Notes: generated by a model not told the origin, from the letters alone. DNA of 64,000 bases from Chimaeribacter coloradensis (GCF_002858715.1 NZ_PJZH01000005.1:1-64000); one strand, 5' to 3'; positions 19,301-28,648 are shown, counted from the stretch's first letter. Numbers and translations are program-made.

Positions 19301-20041
19301 TTACGGTGACGGGGCGGGGCGCGCCCCAGGCTCCTCCTCTGCGCGCGGTGGCGGGGTGCGCGCCTCATGCAGCCGGTGCAGCGTGATTTTGCGCACCTCC
19401 GCCTTGCTGACGGCGATATGGTCATGCAGCAGGCGCTGCGCCTCGCCGGTGCGGCGCTGCATAATCGCGTGCAGCACCGCCGCATGTTCCCGGTAGGTGG
19501 CGCTGACGCGCTCCTCCTGAGTGAAGTCGAGCTGCCGGATGATGCGGATCTTCTCGGTGAGATCGCGGTGGATGCGTGCCATTTCACCGTTACCCACCGC
19601 CTCCACCAGCGCCAGATGGAACGCCTCATCAAAGCGCGACACCGCCGGGCCGTCGGGCAGCGGCGGCTGGTCAATCCAGAAAGCCGCCACCGGCAGCAGC
19701 AGCGCGGGCAGCGCCTGGCCGGGGCGGGCGCAGAGCCGCTTTACCGCCTCCAGCTCCAGCACAATCCGCAGGTCATAAAGCTGTTCGAAATAGGCGAAAT
19801 CGAACGGCTTCACCTGCCAGCCGCTGCGGAAATGCACCTCGACGTAGCCTTCACGCTCCAGCCAGAACAGCGCCTGGCGCACCGGGGTGCGGCTCACCGC
19901 CATCCGCCCGGCGATTTCGCTCTCGCTGAAGCGGTCGCCGGGCAGCAGGCGGAAGTCAAAAATGTCCTGTTTCATCTGCTGGTAAATGCGCTCCGCCAGC
20001 CCTTCCGGACGGGCTTTGCTGGAATGTCCCGCAAGTTGCAT
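19301..20041 (-). CDS. GntR family (FCD) transcriptional regulator of the urea operon
   Basis: A 246-residue GntR-family repressor/activator of the FadR (FCD) subgroup. The winged helix is at residues about 15-80 (FSESEIAGRMAVSRTPVRQAL, LEREGYVEV). The all-helical ligand domain has DLRIVLELEAVKRL, FHLALVEAVGN and EHAAVLHAIMQRR. Its position inside the operon, between urea carboxylase and urtA, suggests it senses an intermediate or the substrate. ATG 20041 is preferred, with AAGGA 5 bases upstream, over ATG 20047, which overlaps that site. The proline/arginine-rich tail is probably disordered. Confidence 0.87.
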   Translation of the reverse strand: MQLAGHSSKARPEGLAERIYQQMKQDIFDFRLLPGDRFSESEIAGRMAVSRTPVRQALFWLEREGYVEVHFRSGWQVKPFDFAYFEQLYDLRIVLELEAVKRLCARPGQALPALLLPVAAFWIDQPPLPDGPAVSRFDEAFHLALVEAVGNGEMARIHRDLTEKIRIIRQLDFTQEERVSATYREHAAVLHAIMQRRTGEAQRLLHDHIAVSKAEVRKITLHRLHEARTPPPRAEEEPGARPAPSP

Positions 20042-20080
20042 AAGCATCCTTAAGGGGCCGGTCTGCCCGGCCCGTTTCCG

Positions 20081-23000
20081 TTATGAGGCGGCCGTATCGA
20101 GCCACAGCAGCGCATCGCCGGGGCCGACCGGGCGGCCGGGGCGGCAGCGGATCTGCGTCACCGTGCCGGCGCAGGGCGCATAGACAGACAGCTCCATCTT
20201 CATCGCCTCGACCACGATCAGCGCCTGCCCTTCGCGTACCACATCGCCCGGCTGCACCAGGATTTTCCAGACGTTGCCGTTGAGATCGGCGCTGACCAGT
20301 TGCCCTTCGCCCTCGCTCTCCTCCAGCGGCTGCGGGCGGTTGGCCGCCTCCGCCACGGCGGCGCTCTCCTCGGCCTGCCAGTGCGCCACCTCCGTGGTAA
20401 ACGCAGCCTGCTGGCGGGCGCGGAACGCGCTGATATCGTCGGCGTTCTCCGTTAAAAAGCGGGTGTACTCCGCAAAATCGAACTCGCCCGGTTCAATCTT
20501 CACCTCGGCGCGCCCTTCGCGGAACGCCTCGCGGAAGGCGTCCAGCTCCGCTTCGCTGACCGGGTAGAAGCGCACCTGATCGAAGAAGTGCAGCAGCCAC
20601 GGCTCGCCGGGGGCGAATTGCGGGTTTTTGAGGAATTTGTTCCAGATCGGCAGCGTGCGCCCCACCAGCTGGTAGCCGCCCGGCGAATCCATGCCGTAGA
20701 TGCACATATACATACCGCCAATGCCCACGGTGCCCTCGGCGGTGTAGGTGCGCGCCGGGTTATATTTGGAGCTGAGCAGCCGGTGGCGAGGGTCGAGCGG
20801 CACCGCGCAGGGCGCGCCGAGGTAGACGTCACCCAGCCCGAGGATCAGGTAGCTGGCGCTGAACAGGATGTCGCGCACCGCCTCGCGGCTCGCCAGCCCG
20901 TTGATGCGCCGGATGAAATCGACGTTGTTCGGCAGCCAGGGGGCCTGGTCGCGCACCGTTTCGCGGTAGCGTTCCACCGCGCCCAGCGTGGCGGAATCTT
21001 CGAACGCCATCGGCAGGTGGACGATGCGCGTCGGCACTTTCAGCGTGCTGACGTCGCCAAGCTGGTTCTCCAGCGTCAGCAGCAGTTGCAGCAGTGCCGG
21101 CTGGCTGAGGAGGCGGCCGTCATAGCGGATTTGCAGCGAACGCACGCCGGGGGCCAGCTCAGCGATGCCCGCTACCGCTGCCTCGCGGATCGCCTGCATC
21201 AGCAGGTAGAGCCGCAGCCGCAGCGCCAGATCGAGCACGTTGTCGCCATATTCCAGCAGGATGTAGCTGTCGCCCGCCTGGCGGTAGACCACCGCCGGGC
21301 GATCTGGGGTGGCGGGCAGCGTGGCCAGGATCGCCGCCGACGGCGTGTCACCCGGCAGCAGGGAAGGTTCCGGCAGCGCCAGCGCGTCGACGCGGCTCAG
21401 GGAGGCGAGGGTGCCCGCCTGCGCCTGTTCCAGCGCCAGCGCCTGCTCAATGCTGATCGGGTGGAAACGCAGGCGGTCGCCCGGTTTCACCTGCCCGACT
21501 TTCCACAGCTCCGCTTTGGCGATAGTCACCGGGCAGACGAAGCCGCCGAGGCTCGGCCCGTCACGGGTGAGGATCACCGGGAAGTCGCCGGTAAAGTTGA
21601 TCGCGCCGATGGCGTATTCGCAGTCATGCACGTTGGAGGGGTGCAGCCCCGCCTCGCCGCCATCCTGCCGCGCCCAGGCCGGTTTCGGCCCGGTGAGGCG
21701 CACGCCCAGCCGGTTGGAGTTGTAATGCACCTGCCATTCGGCCGCGAAAAATTCCGCGATCGATTCCGGAGTGAAGAAGTCCGGCGCGCCGTGCGGCCCG
21801 TAGAGCACGCCGATGTGCCACAGCGTGCCGTAGTGCGGCAGCAGCGCGGGGTCAGCGGCCTGCGGCGCATCGGTGGGCGCGGGGGTGGTGCAGGCGGGCA
21901 GGTGCGGCTGGGAGATCGGCAGCAGGTCCGCCACCCGCAGTGTGCGCCCGGCGTGGCCGCCAAACTCCCCCAGCGCAAAGGTGGCGCGGCTGCCGAGGTA
22001 GACCGGCACATCCAGCCCGTTGCGCACTGCCAGATAGGTACGGCAGCCGTGGCGGGCGCGGCCGAGCGTCAGCGTCTGCCCGGCGCTGACCGTGACCGGC
22101 TCCGCGTAGGGCACCGGCACGCCGTCGAGGTCGGCCGGGCAGTCGGCCCCGGTCAGGGCGATCAGCACATCGGCATGAAAGCGCAGCGTCGGCCCCTGGA
22201 GGGTGAACTCCAGCCCGGCGGCGTCCGGGTGGTTGCCGACGATCCGGTTCGCCAGCCGGAACGCGAAATCATCCATCGGCCCCGAGGGCGGGACGCCGAT
22301 GTCCCAGTAGCCCAGGCGGCCGGGGAAATCCTGCACGCTGCTGTAGGTGCCGGGTTGCAGCACCTCGATCGCCTGCGGGCGGTAGGTGAAGCTGTCGAGC
22401 ATCCGCGTCCAGACCTCGCCGTGGCGGAAGGCGTCGGTGGCGACGATCTGGCGCAGATAGTCAAGGTTGGTGGCGATGCCGTGCAGCCGGGTGGCGTTGA
22501 GCGCCGCCGTGAGATTTTCCAGCGCCAGCGTGCGGTTTTCGCCATAGACAATCAGCTTGGCGATCATCGGGTCGTAGAAGGCCGACACCTCGCTGCCGGT
22601 CGAGACCCAGCCATCCACGCGCACCCCGTCCGGGAAGTGCACATCCGTCAGCACGCCGGGGCTGGGCTGGAAGTTGCGCAGCGGGTCTTCCGCGTAGAGC
22701 CGCACCTCGATCGCCGCGCCGTGCGGGGCGCGCGCCAGATGCAGCCAGTCCGGCTCGCTGCCTGCGGCCACCTGCACCATGCAGTCGATCAGGTCGAGGC
22801 CGGTGACCAGCTCCGTGACCGGGTGCTCTACCTGCAAGCGGGTGTTCACTTCCAGGAAGTAGAACGCCTCCTGCGCCGCGTCGTAGATGAACTCCACCGT
22901 CCCGGCGCTGCGGTAGTTTACGGATTCACCCAGCGCCACTGCCGCCCGGTGCAGCGCCGTGCGGGTCATCTCCGGCAGGTGCGGCGCGGGCGTCTCCTCC

Positions 23001-23713
23001 ACCACTTTCTGGTTGCGGCGTTGCAGCGAGCAGTCGCGCTCACCCAGCGCCACCACGCGGCCCTGGCCGTCCCCGAAGATCTGTACCTCAATGTGGCGCG
23101 CCCGGTCGATAAAGCGCTCCAGGAAAACGCCGTCATCGCGGAAGAACTGCCCGCCGAGCCGCCGCACGCTCTCCCAGGCATCCCGCAGCGCAGCGGCGTC
23201 GTCACAGCGCATCAGCCCGATGCCGCCACCGCCCGCGGTGCTTTTCAGCATCACCGGGTAGCCGATCTGCGCGGCGGCCGCCAGTGCGGCATCCAGATCC
23301 GCCAGCAGCCCGGTGCCGGGCGTCATCGGCACACCTGCCGCCGCAGCCAGCTCCCGCGCCCGGTGCTTCAGGCCGAAATCACGGATCTGCTGCGCAGTCG
23401 GGCCGATAAATGCCAGCCCCGCGGCCTCGCACGCCTCCGCAAACTCCGCGCTCTCGGACAAAAAACCGTAGCCCGGGAAGATCGCCTGTGCGCCGCTCTC
23501 GGCCGCGGCCGCCAGGATTTTAGTCATGTCGAGGTAGCTGTCGGCGGGTTTCTCGCCGCCGAGCGCAATGGCGACCTCCGCGTCGCTGACGTGCGGCGCA
23601 TTGCGGTCCGGGTCGGCATAGACCGCCACGCTGGTGATGCCGCGCTTTTTCAGGGTGCGGATGGCCCGGCAGGCGATTTCGCCGCGGTTGGCGATCAAAA
23701 CAGTGGTGAACAT
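20081..23713 (-). CDS. uca: Urea carboxylase (biotin-dependent)
   Basis: A 1210-residue biotin enzyme that carboxylates urea (or a close analogue) to allophanate with ATP and bicarbonate. The biotin carboxylase domain covers about residues 1-450 (FTTVLIANRGEIACRAIRTL, KSTAGGGGIGL, EVNTRLQVEHPVTE). The carboxyltransferase AHS2/AHS1 domains follow (TYSSVQDFPGRLGYWDIG, GGFVCPVTIAKAELWKVGQV, DVYLGAPCAVPLDPRHRL). The C-terminal carrier domain has VVEAMKMELS, with biotinyl Lys near 1172. The length is normal for the bacterial stand-alone form. ATG 23713 has GAGGA upstream and follows the hydrolase stop by about 10 bases. Some homologues prefer guanidine; the urea transporter next door favours urea. 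Confidence 0.93.
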   Translation of the reverse strand: MFTTVLIANRGEIACRAIRTLKKRGITSVAVYADPDRNAPHVSDAEVAIALGGEKPADSYLDMTKILAAAAESGAQAIFPGYGFLSESAEFAEACEAAGLAFIGPTAQQIRDFGLKHRARELAAAAGVPMTPGTGLLADLDAALAAAAQIGYPVMLKSTAGGGGIGLMRCDDAAALRDAWESVRRLGGQFFRDDGVFLERFIDRARHIEVQIFGDGQGRVVALGERDCSLQRRNQKVVEETPAPHLPEMTRTALHRAAVALGESVNYRSAGTVEFIYDAAQEAFYFLEVNTRLQVEHPVTELVTGLDLIDCMVQVAAGSEPDWLHLARAPHGAAIEVRLYAEDPLRNFQPSPGVLTDVHFPDGVRVDGWVSTGSEVSAFYDPMIAKLIVYGENRTLALENLTAALNATRLHGIATNLDYLRQIVATDAFRHGEVWTRMLDSFTYRPQAIEVLQPGTYSSVQDFPGRLGYWDIGVPPSGPMDDFAFRLANRIVGNHPDAAGLEFTLQGPTLRFHADVLIALTGADCPADLDGVPVPYAEPVTVSAGQTLTLGRARHGCRTYLAVRNGLDVPVYLGSRATFALGEFGGHAGRTLRVADLLPISQPHLPACTTPAPTDAPQAADPALLPHYGTLWHIGVLYGPHGAPDFFTPESIAEFFAAEWQVHYNSNRLGVRLTGPKPAWARQDGGEAGLHPSNVHDCEYAIGAINFTGDFPVILTRDGPSLGGFVCPVTIAKAELWKVGQVKPGDRLRFHPISIEQALALEQAQAGTLASLSRVDALALPEPSLLPGDTPSAAILATLPATPDRPAVVYRQAGDSYILLEYGDNVLDLALRLRLYLLMQAIREAAVAGIAELAPGVRSLQIRYDGRLLSQPALLQLLLTLENQLGDVSTLKVPTRIVHLPMAFEDSATLGAVERYRETVRDQAPWLPNNVDFIRRINGLASREAVRDILFSASYLILGLGDVYLGAPCAVPLDPRHRLLSSKYNPARTYTAEGTVGIGGMYMCIYGMDSPGGYQLVGRTLPIWNKFLKNPQFAPGEPWLLHFFDQVRFYPVSEAELDAFREAFREGRAEVKIEPGEFDFAEYTRFLTENADDISAFRARQQAAFTTEVAHWQAEESAAVAEAANRPQPLEESEGEGQLVSADLNGNVWKILVQPGDVVREGQALIVVEAMKMELSVYAPCAGTVTQIRCRPGRPVGPGDALLWLDTAAS

Positions 23714-23723
23714 GGCGCGATCC

Positions 23724-25553
23724 TCAGGAAGCGGTGGAAGCGGAAAGGCTGCTGAGGTAGTTGCGCCAGCCGCCAAAGGAGGTGATCTCCTGCGCGCCTT
23801 CCAGCGCCGCAGGCTCACAGATAAACCCTTTCACCCGGCGGCCGTCCGCCAGTTCCAGCGTGCCGATGCCGAGCGGCGCGGGGATTTCCGCCACAAACTC
23901 GCCGAAGCGCGCCAGCGGCATCGCCCACAGCTCGACCGTGATGGCGCGGCCGCCTGTGTCGCGCACCAGGCCGGGTTTGGGCGGCTGGGTGCCGGGCAGG
24001 GCGAACAGGCGGTAGTGGGCGGTGGTGGTGGTCTGCGCCAGCAGCACGGCGCCGCGGGTGGTCAGCTGGTGGTTAAGCGGCATCCCGGTGAGGTGCGCGC
24101 CTACCACTGCCACCTGCACCACGCCTTCGGTTGGCGGCAGTGGTGGGGTGAGATAGGCGGGCGGCAGCGCACGGCCGGTAGCGCCCAGCGGCAGGGTCAG
24201 GTGCCTCTGCCAGCGCTGGCCGAAGTGCGCCAGTGCCGCGTCATGCCAGGCGGGGGCGATCAGGGTGATGCCGGCGGGCAGGCCGTCTTCCCGCAGGGCG
24301 GCGGGCAGGGCCAGCGCGCTGAGGTCGGCCAGGTTGGTGAAGTTGGTGTAGGTGCCGAACTGGCTGTTAAAGCGCACCGGCTCCTGCGCCATCTCATCAA
24401 TCGTGCGGAGGGTCGGCGACGTCGGCACTACCAGCGCATCAAACCCGGCCAGCGCGTCGTTGATCCGGCGGGCAAGCTCCGCCCGCAGGTACTCCGCCCG
24501 CCAGGCATCGCAGGCGCTGTAATTTTTGCCGCCGCTGATAATGCCGCGCACCACCGGGTCGAGGACGTCCGGCTGGTCGTCCAGCAGCGCGCCCACGGCC
24601 ACGGTGCGTTCGGCCACCCACGGGCCCTGATAGAGCTGCTCCGCCAGCTGGCGGAACGGGCTGAAATCTATCGGCTCCAGCGTGACGCCGCAGGCCTTGA
24701 GCTGCGCCAGCGCCGCGGCGAACGCCTGTTGGTTCTGCGTGTCCCCGAAGAATTCCAGGCTGTCCGGCACGGCAAAGCGCGGGGCAGCAGGCAGGGAGGC
24801 CGGGGCGGTATGCGGGTTGCGGCGCGAATAGGCGTCGGCGGCATCGTAGCCGCCTGCCGCGCTTGCCACCGCCAGCGCATCGGCCACCGTCAGGGCGAAC
24901 ACCGAGACGCAGTCGTTCAACCGGCAGGCCGGGACCACGCCCCGGTTGGAGAGCCAGCCTTTGGTAGGCTTCAGCCCGACGATATTGTTAAACCCGGCGG
25001 GCACGCGGCCCGACCCGGCGGTGTCAGTGCCGAGGGCAAAGGCCACCAGGCCCCGCGCCACGGCTGAGGCGGAACCGGCGCTGGAGCCGCCGCTGACATA
25101 GGCCGGGTTGAAACTGTTGCTGACCGCGCCGAACGGCGAACGTGTGCCGACCAGCCCGGTGGCGAACTGGTCGAGGTTGGTCTTGCCGAGCACAATCGCC
25201 CCGGCCGCGCGCAGGTTCGCCACCACGGCGGCATCCTGCTCTGCCTGATAGGTAAAGGCCGGGCAGGCGGCGCTGGTGGGCCAGCCGCCGACGTCGATGT
25301 TGTCTTTCACCGCGAACGGCACGCCAAACAGCGGGAACGCCGCCAGGTCACCGCCTGCGGCCTGCAACCGTTGCAGCAGGGCGTCGGTCTGCGCCTGGAG
25401 CTGCGCCGGGGTGGCGCGGTAGATCCAGGCGTTGTCCTGTTCGCTCAGCCCGGCCAGCACCGTATGTAAGGTGGTGTCGAGCCTGTCCGGCGCGGCGCGG
25501 TAGTGCTGTTGCCATTCATCAAGGGTAAAGCCGTTATAAAGAGTCGGTTGCAT
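23724..25553 (-). CDS. atzF: Allophanate hydrolase
   Basis: A 609-residue amidase-signature enzyme that splits allophanate into two ammonia and two CO2, completing ATP-dependent urea breakdown. The Ser-cisSer-Lys triad is visible: Lys83 (PFAVKDNID), Ser157 (VSGGSSAGSAS) and Ser181 (GTDTAGSGRVPAG). A C-terminal domain (about residues 470-600) matches the AtzF accessory domain (GMPLNHQLTTRGA, GTLELADGR). It is the first gene of the leftward urea operon and is preceded by a sigma-54 promoter. The name atzF is used for the family. Confidence 0.93.
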   Translation of the reverse strand: MQPTLYNGFTLDEWQQHYRAAPDRLDTTLHTVLAGLSEQDNAWIYRATPAQLQAQTDALLQRLQAAGGDLAAFPLFGVPFAVKDNIDVGGWPTSAACPAFTYQAEQDAAVVANLRAAGAIVLGKTNLDQFATGLVGTRSPFGAVSNSFNPAYVSGGSSAGSASAVARGLVAFALGTDTAGSGRVPAGFNNIVGLKPTKGWLSNRGVVPACRLNDCVSVFALTVADALAVASAAGGYDAADAYSRRNPHTAPASLPAAPRFAVPDSLEFFGDTQNQQAFAAALAQLKACGVTLEPIDFSPFRQLAEQLYQGPWVAERTVAVGALLDDQPDVLDPVVRGIISGGKNYSACDAWRAEYLRAELARRINDALAGFDALVVPTSPTLRTIDEMAQEPVRFNSQFGTYTNFTNLADLSALALPAALREDGLPAGITLIAPAWHDAALAHFGQRWQRHLTLPLGATGRALPPAYLTPPLPPTEGVVQVAVVGAHLTGMPLNHQLTTRGAVLLAQTTTTAHYRLFALPGTQPPKPGLVRDTGGRAITVELWAMPLARFGEFVAEIPAPLGIGTLELADGRRVKGFICEPAALEGAQEITSFGGWRNYLSSLSASTAS

Positions 25554-25593
25554 CTGCTGAATTCCACCCTGTACACAAGTTTGAATTCACCTC

Positions 25594-25609
25594 AGCAAAG
25601 GGCGTGCCA
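25594..25609 (-). promoter_or_regulatory. Sigma-54 promoter of the urea operon
   Basis: On the minus strand the sequence TGGCACGCCCTTTGCT is an almost ideal RpoN -24/-12 element (TGGCAC-N5-TTGCT). Transcription would begin near 25583, about 30 bases before the allophanate hydrolase start. Nitrogen-limitation control through NtrC is the expected consequence. Confidence 0.85.
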
Positions 25610-25693
25610 CAATGTAATTGACTCATTCTTAACAGGTTTTATTCAAGTGATATGCGGAGGGCAGACACGCCTGCACCAGCGCTGAGCGTTTTC

Positions 25694-25710
25694 TGCGCAG
25701 TGATGGCGCA
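25694..25710. promoter_or_regulatory. NtrC-like dyad upstream of the sigma-54 promoter
   Basis: TGCGC-N7-GCGCA has the 5+7+5 geometry of NtrC sites (TGCAC-N7-GTGCA), with one mismatch per arm. It lies about 85-100 bases upstream of the -24 element. A second TGCACC half site is at 25672. Both are plausible enhancer positions; binding is inferred. Confidence 0.5.
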
Positions 25711-25785
25711 CAGCGGCAGGGTGCCGTTTTCACGTTGGGCGGGCTATGATGAGGATTACCAATACTTTGGCAAACGTGGAGCAGT

Positions 25786-27255
25786 ATGCGGTTTCGGGTG
25801 ATCAGAAAACGGATGAAACGCCTCGCCATACTGGCAGCGGTGGCGGCAGTGACGCTGTTTACCGTGCGGGTGTATGACACCCAGCGCGGCCCGGCGCTGG
25901 AGCCGTGGCACACGGAGGCACCGCCTGAGCTGGAGGCGGCCGCACTGGACCACACCGACTGGGCGGGCTACCTGAAAGCGGAACAGCGGGCGTTTGATGA
26001 CGTCTACCGCAATGTAACGCAGAAACTCGACAGCAGTGAGCGCCTGCCGCTGAACCGCTATTTTGAGGGCAGCCCGATCTACCCCGAACACTTCCGCCAC
26101 GACTGGAACCGCTCTTACGAACTGGTGCCCCCGGGCAAACCGCGCGGCGCGGTCGTGATGCTGCACGGCTTGACCGACTCCCCCTACAGCCTGCGCCATC
26201 TGGCCGAACACTACCGGCAACGCGGCTGGCTGGTGGTCGGGATCCGTTTACCGGCGCACGGCACCGTACCGGGCGCGCTGACCCGCGTCAGCTGGGAGGA
26301 CTGGCTGGCCGCCACCCGGCTGGCGGTGCGTGAGGCGAGGGCGAAAACCGGGCCGGAGGCCCCGCTGCAACTGGTGGGCTTCTCCAACGGCGGGGCGCTG
26401 GCGATGAAGTACACGCTCGACAGCCTTCAGGATAAGACCCTGGCGCGGCCGCAGCGGGTGGTGCTGATTTCGCCGATGATTGGCGTGACGGCCTTTGCCC
26501 GCTTTGCCGGGATCGCCGGCTGGCCGGCAGTCTTCCCGCCGTTCGCCAAAGCCGCCTGGCTGAGCATTCTGCCGGAGTTCAACCCGTTCAAATACAATTC
26601 GTTCCCGGTGAACGGGGCGCGCCAGTCCTGGCAGTTAACCCAGGCGCTGCAACAGCAGATTGCGGCGGCGCAACGCGGCGGGCAACTGGCGCAACTGCCG
26701 CCGGTGCTGACGTTCCAGTCGGTGCTGGATTCCACCGTCAGCACCCGCGCAGTGGTGGAGGCGCTCTACAACCGGCTGCCGGCCAACGGCAGTGAACTGG
26801 TGCTGTTTGACATTAACCGCCGGGCGGAATTCGGCCCGCTGCTCAGGCCCGATGCGGATACCGCCATCGATACCCTGCTGCCCGCGCCGCCGCGCCGTTA
26901 CACCACCACCGTCATCAGTAATGCCCCACCGGGCGCAAAAACCCCCGGGAATTCCGCCGTGGCCGTCAGGCTCAGTGCCGGGCAGACGGTGCCGCAGCAG
27001 CAGGTGCTGGGTATTGCTTACCCGCCGGAGATCTATTCGCTTTCCCATGTGGCGTTGCCGTTCCCGCCGGAGGATTCGCTCTATGGCCGCACGCCCGCAG
27101 CGCCGCGCCAGTTCGGCATCAGCTTCGGGACGCTGGCATCGCGCGGTGAGCGCGGGGCGCTGGTGGAGAGTATGGATGCGCTGATGCGCATCTCGTCGAA
27201 CCCGTTCTACCCCTATCTGCTGGCGCGGATTGATCAGGGCATTGCTCAGGAGTGA
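25786..27255 (+). CDS. Membrane-anchored alpha/beta hydrolase
   Basis: A 489-residue protein with an N-terminal membrane anchor or signal (RLAILAAVAAVTLFTVRVY) and an alpha/beta-hydrolase core. The oxyanion loop is VVMLHGLTDSPYSL and the nucleophile elbow LVGFSNGGALAM (GxSxG). A later FQSVLDSTVS segment probably carries the acid residue. The likely activity is a periplasmic-side esterase/lipase; the substrate is unknown. It is divergent from the urea operon and may share its control region, but its role there is not evident. Its last 10 bases overlap the convergent HD gene. Confidence 0.75.
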   Translation: MRFRVIRKRMKRLAILAAVAAVTLFTVRVYDTQRGPALEPWHTEAPPELEAAALDHTDWAGYLKAEQRAFDDVYRNVTQKLDSSERLPLNRYFEGSPIYPEHFRHDWNRSYELVPPGKPRGAVVMLHGLTDSPYSLRHLAEHYRQRGWLVVGIRLPAHGTVPGALTRVSWEDWLAATRLAVREARAKTGPEAPLQLVGFSNGGALAMKYTLDSLQDKTLARPQRVVLISPMIGVTAFARFAGIAGWPAVFPPFAKAAWLSILPEFNPFKYNSFPVNGARQSWQLTQALQQQIAAAQRGGQLAQLPPVLTFQSVLDSTVSTRAVVEALYNRLPANGSELVLFDINRRAEFGPLLRPDADTAIDTLLPAPPRRYTTTVISNAPPGAKTPGNSAVAVRLSAGQTVPQQQVLGIAYPPEIYSLSHVALPFPPEDSLYGRTPAAPRQFGISFGTLASRGERGALVESMDALMRISSNPFYPYLLARIDQGIAQE

Positions 27256-27848
27256 GGGCGGTCAGCGTTCAGGTAGGCGCGTTCCGTGTCCCGGAACCAT
27301 TGCGCCGGGACGTTATAGGGCGGCTGGTGCAGGCTGTCGAGCGCCTGATCGATAATCTTCCGGGCGCGCTTCCACAGGGTTTTATTCCCCTCTTTCAGCA
27401 CCTCCAGCTGTAACCGTTTTTCAATCAGGTAGGTTTTGGCGAACTCTGCATCGCACGCCAGAATTTCGTGCAGGTTGTCGATCAGATCGGCCAGTTTGAT
27501 GGTTTTGGCCTGCGGGCTGGCCTGTGCGGTGTGGCGGCGGTCGATATTTTTCCGTCTGATGCGGTCGCCGTCTTCCGGCTGGCTGGCGTTGGTCAGCATC
27601 CCGACCAGCGTGGCCACCTCCGGCCCGAACTCACGTTCAATATCTTTCAGGGTGGTGGGCGTATCTTCCACCGTGTCATGCAGCCAGGCAGCGGCCAGCA
27701 TCGCTTCGCTGTGCGGCACGCGGCTGACAATCTCCGCGACGGCGCGCGGATGCACAATATAGGGATCGTCCGTATACTTGCGGCGCTGATTGATCCCGGC
27801 GTGGGCTTTGCCCGCAAACAAGCGGGCACGTTCAACTAAAGTCGTCAT
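27246..27848 (-). CDS. Stand-alone RelA/SpoT-type HD hydrolase
   Basis: A 200-residue HD-domain phosphohydrolase resembling the hydrolase half of SpoT and small alarmone hydrolases. Metal and catalytic residues are visible: YIVHPRAVAEIV (His33) and AAAWLHDTVEDT (His57-Asp58, Glu61-Asp62). NLHEI and the KLADLIDN pattern (about residue 118) are also typical. There is no synthetase domain. It may cleave (p)ppGpp or another pyrophosphorylated nucleotide. ATG 27848 has AGGGAG upstream. It overlaps the convergent hydrolase gene at its 3' end. Confidence 0.82.
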   Translation of the reverse strand: MTTLVERARLFAGKAHAGINQRRKYTDDPYIVHPRAVAEIVSRVPHSEAMLAAAWLHDTVEDTPTTLKDIEREFGPEVATLVGMLTNASQPEDGDRIRRKNIDRRHTAQASPQAKTIKLADLIDNLHEILACDAEFAKTYLIEKRLQLEVLKEGNKTLWKRARKIIDQALDSLHQPPYNVPAQWFRDTERAYLNADRPHS

Positions 27849-28081
27849 GATTTCTCCCTTTATCCCTGTGGCGCGGCCTGCACGGCAGGCAAGAAACATG
27901 CACGCCAACCTGTGATGCTTGCAGAAGAAGGCGGCTCATACGCTTTGTGACATCTTTTAAGATAGCGTGGTTTACCGGCTTATGCCGCCGGAGGCCCGCT
28001 TTTTCGGAGCAGGCTTAAGCCCGCGCCCTCTGCGTTACGCTAATGCTTGCTATTATATCGCACACTATCTATATTGACACC

Positions 28082-28546
28082 ATGAACAGAAAAACAGACG
28101 AGTCGTTACCCAACCCGCCGATGCTGCATCTCGATCAGCAGCTGTGCTTTGCCCTCTACTCCGCCAACCTGGCGTTGCATAAGGTGTACCGCACGCTGCT
28201 GGCGCAGCTTGGCCTGACCTACCCGCAGTATCTGGTGATGCTGGTGCTGTGGGAGCGGGATGGGGTGACGGTCTCTGAGATTGGCGAGCGGCTGTTTCTT
28301 GACTCCGCCACGCTGACGCCGCTGCTGAAACGGCTGGAAAGTGCCGGGCTGCTGCTGCGCCGCCGCGCGGCCGCCGATGAGCGCCAGGTGTTGATTACCC
28401 TGACCGAAGCCGGGCGTGACCTGCGCATGCAGGCGCAATCGGTGCCGGAAGCGGTGGCCTGCGCCGCTGACTGTAGCGTCGAGCAGCTCGAAGGCATCAA
28501 ACAGCAGTTGGAGATGTTGCGCAGCAACCTGCTGAAAAAAGCCTGA
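28082..28546 (+). CDS. ohrR: Organic-peroxide sensor repressor OhrR
   Basis: A 154-residue MarR-family repressor. The peroxidatic Cys22 lies in [18 protein letters not shown], and a second Cys is at position 127 (plus Cys131), the arrangement of two-cysteine OhrR proteins such as that of Xanthomonas. The winged helix is around residues 60-95 ([23 protein letters not shown]). Oxidation by organic hydroperoxides releases it from DNA and derepresses ohr. I chose ATG 28082; an in-frame upstream start at 28043 has no support. It lies 189 bases upstream of ohr. Confidence 0.93.
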   Translation: MNRKTDESLPNPPMLHLDQQLCFALYSANLALHKVYRTLLAQLGLTYPQYLVMLVLWERDGVTVSEIGERLFLDSATLTPLLKRLESAGLLLRRRAAADERQVLITLTEAGRDLRMQAQSVPEAVACAADCSVEQLEGIKQQLEMLRSNLLKKA

Positions 28547-28648
28547 CCGGCAAGGTGACGGCGCACCGCAGGGCGGTGCGCCGGTGAAATCCGCGACAGA
28601 ACGGCACGCTGTTCTATACTTAATCTGTTGTTGCTAATTAAGTTGTGT

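Noticed and set aside
20588-23755. Open frame of 1055 codons on the + strand opposite urea carboxylase
   Set aside because: It is a GC-rich antisense shadow of a conserved biotin enzyme; its translation is rich in Arg, His and Gln with no domain motifs or ribosome site.
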